DNA of 10,703 nucleotides from Chloroflexota bacterium (GTDB taxonomy: Bacteria > Chloroflexota > Dormibacteria > Dormibacterales > Dormibacteraceae), in contig VBFW01000229.1 in NCBI GenBank assembly GCA_005880525.1, positions 1 to 10,703 on the forward strand. Reading direction: 5' to 3'. Every line of letters starts with the position of its first letter. Position 1 is the stretch's first letter. Positions 6,746 through 10,703 of the stretch are shown here, piece by piece. Position numbers and translations under genes: made by a program. Under the pieces are notes generated by a model. It saw nothing but the letters and a program-made list of their open reading frames with translations, ran no database searches and had not been told where the DNA came from.

Positions 6746-8028
6746 AAGTGGCTGCCGTCGACGGTCGACGCCGCGTTGCGCTCGGCAAGTGAGCTGAACA
6801 GCCCCGCGAGCCTGTCCGCGGTTCGCGACCAGGAGAAGCGCTGCGCGAGCAGCTGACCGCGGCGGCCCATCTGCCGAGCCAGCTCCGGGTCATCCAGCAG
6901 GCGGGCAATGCGCTCCGCGTAGTCCGCAGGGTCATCACCGGCCACCAGGAATCCAGTGACGCCGTCGCGCGCGACGGAACGCAGGCCGGACACGTCGGAC
7001 GCAACCACAGGGCAACCGCATGCCTGCGCCTCGAGGCCGACGAGACCAAACGACTCGCTGTACGAGGGCATCACGCACACGTCGGCCGCCGCGTAGAAGT
7101 ACGGCAGCTCGTGGTGCGCGACCGAGCCGACGAATTCGACGGCGGCGCGAACTCCGGCCGCCGACGCAACGCCCTTGAGACGCTCCATCTCGCTCTCGTC
7201 CGCATCGCGCGAATCGGCGCCCAGCACCAGAAGACGCGCCCCAACGTGACCTTGGGCGCGCAACAGCGCCAGCGCGCGGATCGCGATGTCGACTCCCTTG
7301 AGGCGCTCGAGGCGGCCCACGAACAGGACCAGCGGCCCGGCGCCGGCCCCGATCTTCGAGCGCGCCTCCGCCCGATCGATGGGCCGGAAGGTGGCGACGT
7401 CGACACCGGGCGCGACCACCTCGACGCGCGACGGGTCGGCACCGTAAGCCTGCACGAGCTCCTGGCTCTCATCGGCTGTGGAGGCGACGAGCAGGTCGGC
7501 GCAGCGCGCGATGTCGCCCTCAACTGCGATCCGAAGCGGCGGCTCGGGGCGCGCCCCGCTCGCGAGACGCTGGTTCTTCACGAGACCGAGCGTGTGCGCG
7601 GTGTGGGCCCAGGCCGGAGCAAGCCGCGGGCGCAGCACGCAGGCGACCTCGCCCGAAAGCCAGTAGTGCGAGTAGATGAGGTCGTAGTGGGCGTCCTCGG
7701 CGAGCACATGGTTGAAGATGCGCGACGCGAACTGCGGGACCTCGCGGTACAGCGAGTACTTGTCGAGGTCACGCCCGGCATCCAGATAGATGACGCGCGA
7801 GAGGGGCGCCAGCTGTTCGATCCTGGGGTCGTCGTCCGACTGGACGCGGGTGAACACGTCGGTGGCGATTCCCCGGTCGCTGAAGGCGCTGCAGACCTCG
7901 CGGACGTAGACATTCATGCCACCCGCGGCCTGCTGGCCGAGGGGCGCGGTCGGGGAGGTATGCATCGATATGACCGCGATCCGCATGCGCGCGGAGCGGT
8001 CAGACGAGAGCTCTGTTAGCTCAGCCAC
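6709..8028 (-). CDS. GT4 glycosyltransferase, MshA-like (D-inositol-3-phosphate glycosyltransferase family)
   Basis: A 439-residue GT-B glycosyltransferase of family GT4. The N-terminal half strongly resembles MshA of mycothiol synthesis: ISMHTSP, AAGGMNVYV, LDKYSL, YSHYWLSGEV and AHTLGLVKNQRLA. The C-terminal half has the donor-site pattern: LFVGRLERLKG, SYSESFGLVGLE (the E-x7-E pair, E325 and E333), CGCPVVAS and GVTGFLVAGDDP. The Lys, Tyr, Thr and Arg recalled as holding inositol phosphate in MshA seem present (LDK, SHYW, AHT, PLRIAVEG), so an inositol-phosphate acceptor is plausible but unproven. Many relatives act on other acceptors. The start is uncertain: GTG at 8028 gives the longest form, while ATG at 7986 begins at MRIAVIS, where the family core begins; neither has a good ribosome site. 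No other mycothiol gene is in the window. The 3' end overlaps the lipoprotein gene by 37 bp. Confidence 0.88.
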   Translation of the reverse strand: MAELTELSSDRSARMRIAVISMHTSPTAPLGQQAAGGMNVYVREVCSAFSDRGIATDVFTRVQSDDDPRIEQLAPLSRVIYLDAGRDLDKYSLYREVPQFASRIFNHVLAEDAHYDLIYSHYWLSGEVACVLRPRLAPAWAHTAHTLGLVKNQRLASGARPEPPLRIAVEGDIARCADLLVASTADESQELVQAYGADPSRVEVVAPGVDVATFRPIDRAEARSKIGAGAGPLVLFVGRLERLKGVDIAIRALALLRAQGHVGARLLVLGADSRDADESEMERLKGVASAAGVRAAVEFVGSVAHHELPYFYAAADVCVMPSYSESFGLVGLEAQACGCPVVASDVSGLRSVARDGVTGFLVAGDDPADYAERIARLLDDPELARQMGRRGQLLAQRFSWSRTADRLAGLFSSLAERNAASTVDGSHFHSRVQAGMRHE

Positions 8029-8150
8029 GGTACGCCGATCTCGCGTCGAGCCAGCGTCGGGAGACGCAGGTAAAACCCGCTCCGGAGACCGGCGAACAAG
8101 AACCCATATAGCCGTAAAACGTACGAGCTTCCGACCTATTCCCCAGTAAT

Positions 8151-8233
8151 CCCTCTCCCGCGATGCGGGAGCACAAGCTAAACGCGAGTAACGCGTCCTG
8201 ACCGCGCTTGGCGCGCAGGGTCAGGGTGAGGGG
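8151..8233. repeat. REP-like element, copy B, split by a 47-bp segment
   Basis: CTCCCGC, GAT, GCGGGAG (8155-8171) is a perfect 7-bp hairpin preceded by CCCT. A tail GGTCAGGGTGAGGGG (8219-8233) resembles the tail of copy A at 1193-1205. Between them lie 47 bp (8172-8218) that copy A lacks. Part of this segment pairs with the tail: CCTGACC (8197-8203) is the reverse complement of GGTCAGG (8219-8225), with an inner GCGC-TTG-GCGC stem. It fills much of the 235-bp spacer between the divergent GT4 and cytochrome genes. I see nothing else definite in that spacer apart from the -10 box at 8250. Confidence 0.5.
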
Positions 8234-8249
8234 TGCGGATCGGGGCAGA

Positions 8250-8255
8250 TAGAAT
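8250..8255 (+). promoter_or_regulatory. Candidate -10 box for a leaderless cytochrome c transcript
   Basis: TAGAAT lies eight bases before the ATG of the cytochrome gene, so transcription would begin at or within a base or two of the start codon. No usable Shine-Dalgarno is present: GGAG touches the ATG directly. This fits a leaderless message, common in actinobacteria and relatives. No good -35 box is seen at the expected distance. Confidence 0.4.
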
Positions 8256-8263
8256 GGCCGGAG

Positions 8264-8836
8264 ATGGGACTCCGCAAGGGCCTCAAGCGATATGGCCTCG
8301 TCGCCATCGCCGTGCCCGGGCTTGTGCTCCTGACCGCCATCTCGACGCTGGCCGACGCATCGCCTTCGCCCTCTGGCTCGCCCTCTGGCTCCCCCTCGGG
8401 AGCGGCGCTCCCGGGCGACCCGACCAACGGCCAGAGCGTCTATCAACAGAACTGCACCACCTGCCACGGTTCCAGCCTCGAGGGAAGCATCGGGCCGTCG
8501 CTGAACCCGATCGCCCACTTGCCCGGGGTCGCCAATCCGCTCGACCCCACCTACCTGATCGACACGATCACCAACGGCCGCATACCCGCGTCGGGCCCTC
8601 AGATGCCGGCATGGAAGGGAAAGCTTTCAGACAAAGACATCCAGGACGTCGCGGCCTTCATCATCCAGCAGAACCAGATCGGGGGCGAGAACGTCCCGCT
8701 GCCGCAGGGAGAGCTGGCCAAGCGCACCATCTTCTGGGTCGGGGTGGGCATCATCGCGATGGTGTTCGTGACGTACCTCCTGGCCCAGTACAACATGCGC
8801 TGGATCGCACGGCGAGCCGCGGCGCGGCGTAGGTAG
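8264..8836 (+). CDS. Membrane-anchored class I cytochrome c
   Basis: A 190-residue protein. It has a basic N-terminus and a hydrophobic helix (about 11-28) that is a signal peptide or anchor, then a Ser/Pro/Gly linker (33-46), a mono-heme cytochrome c domain (about 50-140) and a C-terminal membrane helix (about 153-175) ending in an Arg-rich tail. The heme site is CTTCH (C63, C66, H67) and the likely sixth ligand is M113 in GPQMPAW. The heme domain would lie outside the membrane and carry electrons, for example between a quinol-oxidising complex and a terminal oxidase. The C-terminal anchor resembles cytochrome c subunits tied to bc-type or alternative complexes, but no such partner gene is in the window. 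The ATG at 8264 is the only ATG/GTG start I find in frame upstream of the signal segment. The next gene's frame is already open at its end, suggesting coupled expression. Confidence 0.9.
   Translation: MGLRKGLKRYGLVAIAVPGLVLLTAISTLADASPSPSGSPSGSPSGAALPGDPTNGQSVYQQNCTTCHGSSLEGSIGPSLNPIAHLPGVANPLDPTYLIDTITNGRIPASGPQMPAWKGKLSDKDIQDVAAFIIQQNQIGGENVPLPQGELAKRTIFWVGVGIIAMVFVTYLLAQYNMRWIARRAAARRR
8366..8401 (+). repeat. 12-bp tandem repeat encoding Ser-Pro-Ser-Gly
   Basis: TCGCCCTCTGGC occurs twice in tandem (8366-8377, 8378-8389), followed by a degenerate third copy (8390-8401). The unit is in frame and gives three SPSG units (residues 35-46) in the linker between the signal helix and the heme domain. 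Copy number could vary between strains without breaking the frame. Confidence 0.85.
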
Positions 8837-8839
8837 AGG
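8831..8839 (+). promoter_or_regulatory. Candidate ribosome site for an ACG start at 8841
   Basis: AGGTAGAGG spans the stop codon of the cytochrome gene and precedes ACG at 8841 at a workable distance (seven bases from the first AGG). No other purine-rich site precedes a plausible start of the downstream glycosyltransferase, so this site favours 8841. Confidence 0.35.
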
Positions 8840-8840
8840 C

Positions 8841-10052
8841 ACGGCCGACCCGGCCGACTCGTCGCCGCTGCACGCGCCGCCCAGACCAACACCAAGCGGC
8901 GGTGCACCGAGGGTCCTCATCCTCTTCAGCGACACGGGCGGCGGACACCGAGCCGCGGCCAAGGCGCTGACCGAGGCGCTGAAGCAGCTCGACCACACCT
9001 GCGTGGTCACGATCGCCGACCCTCTCATGGCGCAGGGGCCGACAGTGGTTCGGCGGCTCGCGTCCCTTTACTCGCCGGTCATCCAGCGCTCGCGCGCGAC
9101 CTGGGGCGCCGTCTACCACACGAGCAACACGCGGCCGGCGTTCGCCGCCATCAAGGCTCTGTTCGGGCCTGGCGTGCGCAAGGCAGTGGCCGAGCTGATC
9201 AGCAAGCACGACCCTGACGTGGTGCTGTCAGTGCATCCGCTGCTCAACCACATGAGTCACCAGGCGATCCAGCGAAGCGGCCGTCCCCGTGGCCTCATGA
9301 CGGTCATCACGGACCTGGTCGACTTCCATCGCGGGTGGACGTTCAGCCAGGCCGACCTGGTCGTGGCGCCGACAGAGGTGGCGCGGAAGGTGGCGGTCAG
9401 GCGACGCGTGCCGAGCGACCGCGTGAAGCTGCTCGGCCTTCCCGTCGACATGCGCTTCCGCCCGCCGGCGCCAGGCGAGAAGCAAGCGTTGCGCAGGCGC
9501 TTCGGCCTCGACGAGGGTCGCTTCACCGTGCTGGTCATGGGCGGCGCGGCCGGAGTCGGCGGTCTGCTGAACCAGGTGCGCGCGCTCGCGTGGGATCCGC
9601 ACCAGTGGCAGCTCATCGTCGTCTGCGGACGTAACGAGCGCCTGCGCGGCCACCTCTCGCGGCTGCGATACGCGACGCCGACGCTGGTGCTTGGCTTCAT
9701 CGACAACATGCCGGAGCTCATGCGGGCGTCCGATGTCGCCGTGACCAAGGCTGGGCCGGGCGCCATCGTTGAGGCGCTTGCAACCGGGCTGCCTTTGATC
9801 ATCACCGGCTACCTGCCCGGACAGGAGACTCCAAACGTCGACTTCGTGGTCGGGTCCGGCTTCGGCATGTACGCGCCGCGCGTCGATGACATTGTCGAAG
9901 AGGTGCGCGTGCTGGCCGAGGGCGGGCCCACCTGGCAGTCGATGTCCCGCCGCGCGCGCGAGTTCTCCCATCCGTACGCGTCGCAGGACATCGCGCGGGA
10001 GTGCCTGCTGCTGGCGGGGCGCTACAGGGCTTCCGCGCAGGCGAGCCTGTAG
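8841..10052 (+). CDS. MGDG-synthase-like glycosyltransferase (GT28 fold) with no canonical start codon
   Basis: A GT-B glycosyltransferase resembling monogalactosyldiacylglycerol synthases and diacylglycerol glucosyltransferases. These use a UDP-sugar to glycosylate lipids on the inner membrane face. The N-terminal signature PRVLILFSDTGGGHRAAAKA is encoded from 8907. Later motifs are DPDVVLSVHPLLNH, VTDL-like VITDLVDFHRGW, VLVMGGAAGVGG, and the donor-site run TKAGPGAIVEALATGLPLI with GYLPGQE. The frame is open from 8772, but the first in-frame ATG or GTG is GTG at 9003, which would remove the GGGH signature. The best start is ACG at 8841, four bases after the cytochrome stop, giving TADPADSSPLHAPP and 403 residues. 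CTG at 8868 is an alternative. A point change from ATG or an assembly error would also explain it. The coding call is firm; the exact lipid and start are not. It overlaps the convergent nuclease gene by 31 bp. Confidence 0.85.
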   Translation, partial: TADPADSSPLHAPPRPTPSGGAPRVLILFSDTGGGHRAAAKALTEALKQLDHTCVVTIADPLMAQGPTVVRRLASLYSPVIQRSRATWGAVYHTSNTRPAFAAIKALFGPGVRKAVAELISKHDPDVVLSVHPLLNHMSHQAIQRSGRPRGLMTVITDLVDFHRGWTFSQADLVVAPTEVARKVAVRRRVPSDRVKLLGLPVDMRFRPPAPGEKQALRRRFGLDEGRFTVLVMGGAAGVGGLLNQVRALAWDPHQWQLIVVCGRNERLRGHLSRLRYATPTLVLGFIDNMPELMRASDVAVTKAGPGAIVEALATGLPLIITGYLPGQETPNVDFVVGSGFGMYAPRVDDIVEEVRVLAEGGPTWQSMSRRAREFSHPYASQDIARECLLLAGRYRASAQASL

Positions 10053-10703
10053 GGGCACAGCCGGCACTTTCTGCGCTCGGGCTGCGGATCGAAGCCGCCG
10101 GCGCGGATCTTTTCCGCCACTTCGATCGCGATCGTGCGAGCCTCAGCCTGCAGCTTGGGCACGCCTTCGAGGCGAATCGCCGAGGCCTCCGCGAGGTAAA
10201 CGACCTCCAGGTCGATCGGGTCGAGGCTCAGCGCTGTCGAAGCGCCGAGGGCGTACAGCGCCACCTGCAGGTCGCGCCGCGCACGCGCGATCGGACGCCC
10301 GCTCTTGTAGTCGATGATCAGCCAGCCCTCATCGGTGCGATCGACTCGGTCGATCACGCCGTGCAGCGTGAAGCCGTCCACCGCGGCCGAGAACTCCCGC
10401 TCCACCAGATGTGGCATGCGCTCGAATCCGCCGCCCGCGCGGAAGGCCTCGAGCTGTGCGAGGCCGAGGCGCCGAAAAGTCTCCGCGCGACGTGGATCCG
10501 GAAAGCCTGACGACTCCCACACCTCGGCGTGCATCCCCTGCAGCCGTTGGGGTGTGATGGCGTTTCCGGTGCGCCGCTCCTCGCCGGCGCGGCGCAGCAC
10601 CTCATGCAGGATCGTGCCCTGCACCGCCTCGGCGCTCTGAGCGGCCGGCAGTCTTGCGCGATAGCGAAACCAGTACTGCCGAGGACAATCCCGATAGGCC
10701 TGG
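10022..10703 (-). CDS. Fe-S PD-(D/E)XK (RecB-like) nuclease domain, C-terminal part of a recombination helicase/nuclease (partial)
   Basis: The frame is open to the right edge, and 226 residues of the C-terminus are visible. They start within the family's entry motif (AYRDCPRQYWFRYRARLP) and continue with GTILHEVL (His33), EREF, GVIDRVD (D118), IDYKSG (D131, K133) and the DLQVALYALG motif (Q146, Y150). Together these give the PD-(D/E)XK catalytic site. C6 plus C213, C216 and C222 (CRLCPYRLAC) match the four Cys that hold a [4Fe-4S] cluster in AddB, AdnB and Cas4-type nucleases. In these families the domain usually follows a UvrD-like helicase that resects DNA double-strand breaks, so a helicase is expected beyond the right edge. 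Apparent GTG starts inside (such as 10624) cut the motif and are not the real start. No cas genes are present, so a free-standing Cas4 is less likely. Confidence 0.87.
   Translation of the reverse strand, partial: QAYRDCPRQYWFRYRARLPAAQSAEAVQGTILHEVLRRAGEERRTGNAITPQRLQGMHAEVWESSGFPDPRRAETFRRLGLAQLEAFRAGGGFERMPHLVEREFSAAVDGFTLHGVIDRVDRTDEGWLIIDYKSGRPIARARRDLQVALYALGASTALSLDPIDLEVVYLAEASAIRLEGVPKLQAEARTIAIEVAEKIRAGGFDPQPERRKCRLCPYRLACAEAL

Noticed and set aside
7111..8019. A 302-codon open frame on the plus strand opposite the GT4 gene
   Set aside because: It mirrors the glycosyltransferase frame, has an Arg/Asp/Leu-rich shadow composition and no motif.
8029..8150. Promoter for the GT4 gene
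   Set aside because: Weak AT-rich hexamers exist on the minus strand (for example TATATG near 8104-8109), but no convincing -35/-10 pair or ribosome site could be chosen.
9228..10067. A 279-codon minus-strand open frame opposite the MGDG-synthase-like gene
   Set aside because: The plus frame carries all the family motifs. The minus frame has none and is typical antisense shadow.
10022..10624. Stand-alone Cas4 starting at the GTG at 10624
   Set aside because: The frame and the family motif continue upstream to the window edge, and no cas genes or CRISPR repeats are present.
1..10703. CRISPR array, tRNA/rRNA genes, insertion sequences, prophage
   Set aside because: No spaced direct repeats, cloverleaf-like sequence, transposase or phage protein was seen on either strand.

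Overview
The window is GC-rich, densely packed bacterial DNA with eight protein-coding genes, two of them cut by the window edges. I saw no rRNA, tRNA, CRISPR array, insertion sequence or phage gene. The mix suggests a soil-type Terrabacteria member (Dormibacterota, Chloroflexota or a deep Actinomycetota lineage): an MshA-like GT4 glycosyltransferase, an MGDG-synthase-like glycosyltransferase, a FemAB-type transferase, a DUF4388 protein, a TolB-like lipoprotein and an AddB/AdnB-type Fe-S nuclease domain. This placement is inference from gene content and composition.

Left part, minus strand (1-3472): a histidine-phosphatase/FemAB fusion, then an orphan OmpR/PhoB-type response regulator, then an OLD/RecF-like ATPase running off the left edge. 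Each protein has something odd. The fusion's phosphatase half seems to lack its usual C-terminal tail. The regulator has Glu in place of the phospho-acceptor Asp. The ATPase keeps Walker A and the H-loop but appears to lack the Walker B segment.

Middle, plus strand (3598-6745): a divergently transcribed pair. A protein with three DUF4388-like modules is followed after 13 bp by a lipoprotein with two Ig-like domains and a beta-propeller, probably one operon. The control region at 3473-3597 holds a two-way promoter-like motif and perfect palindromes.

Right part (6709-10703): a minus-strand MshA-like glycosyltransferase; a 235-bp spacer with a REP-like element and a possible leaderless promoter; then a plus-strand membrane-anchored cytochrome c and an MGDG-synthase-like glycosyltransferase with no canonical start codon (ACG at 8841 is the best candidate). 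Last is the C-terminal Fe-S PD-(D/E)XK nuclease part of a recombination helicase or nuclease, entering from the right edge. Two convergent pairs overlap at their 3' ends by about 30-40 bp.

Several products act at or outside the membrane (FemAB part, lipoprotein, two glycosyltransferases, cytochrome c). A shared envelope or respiration role is possible, but the genes lie in several transcription units. I see no single convincing new system. The most distinctive items are the fusion protein, the altered receiver, the ATPase with the missing segment and the gene without a normal start.
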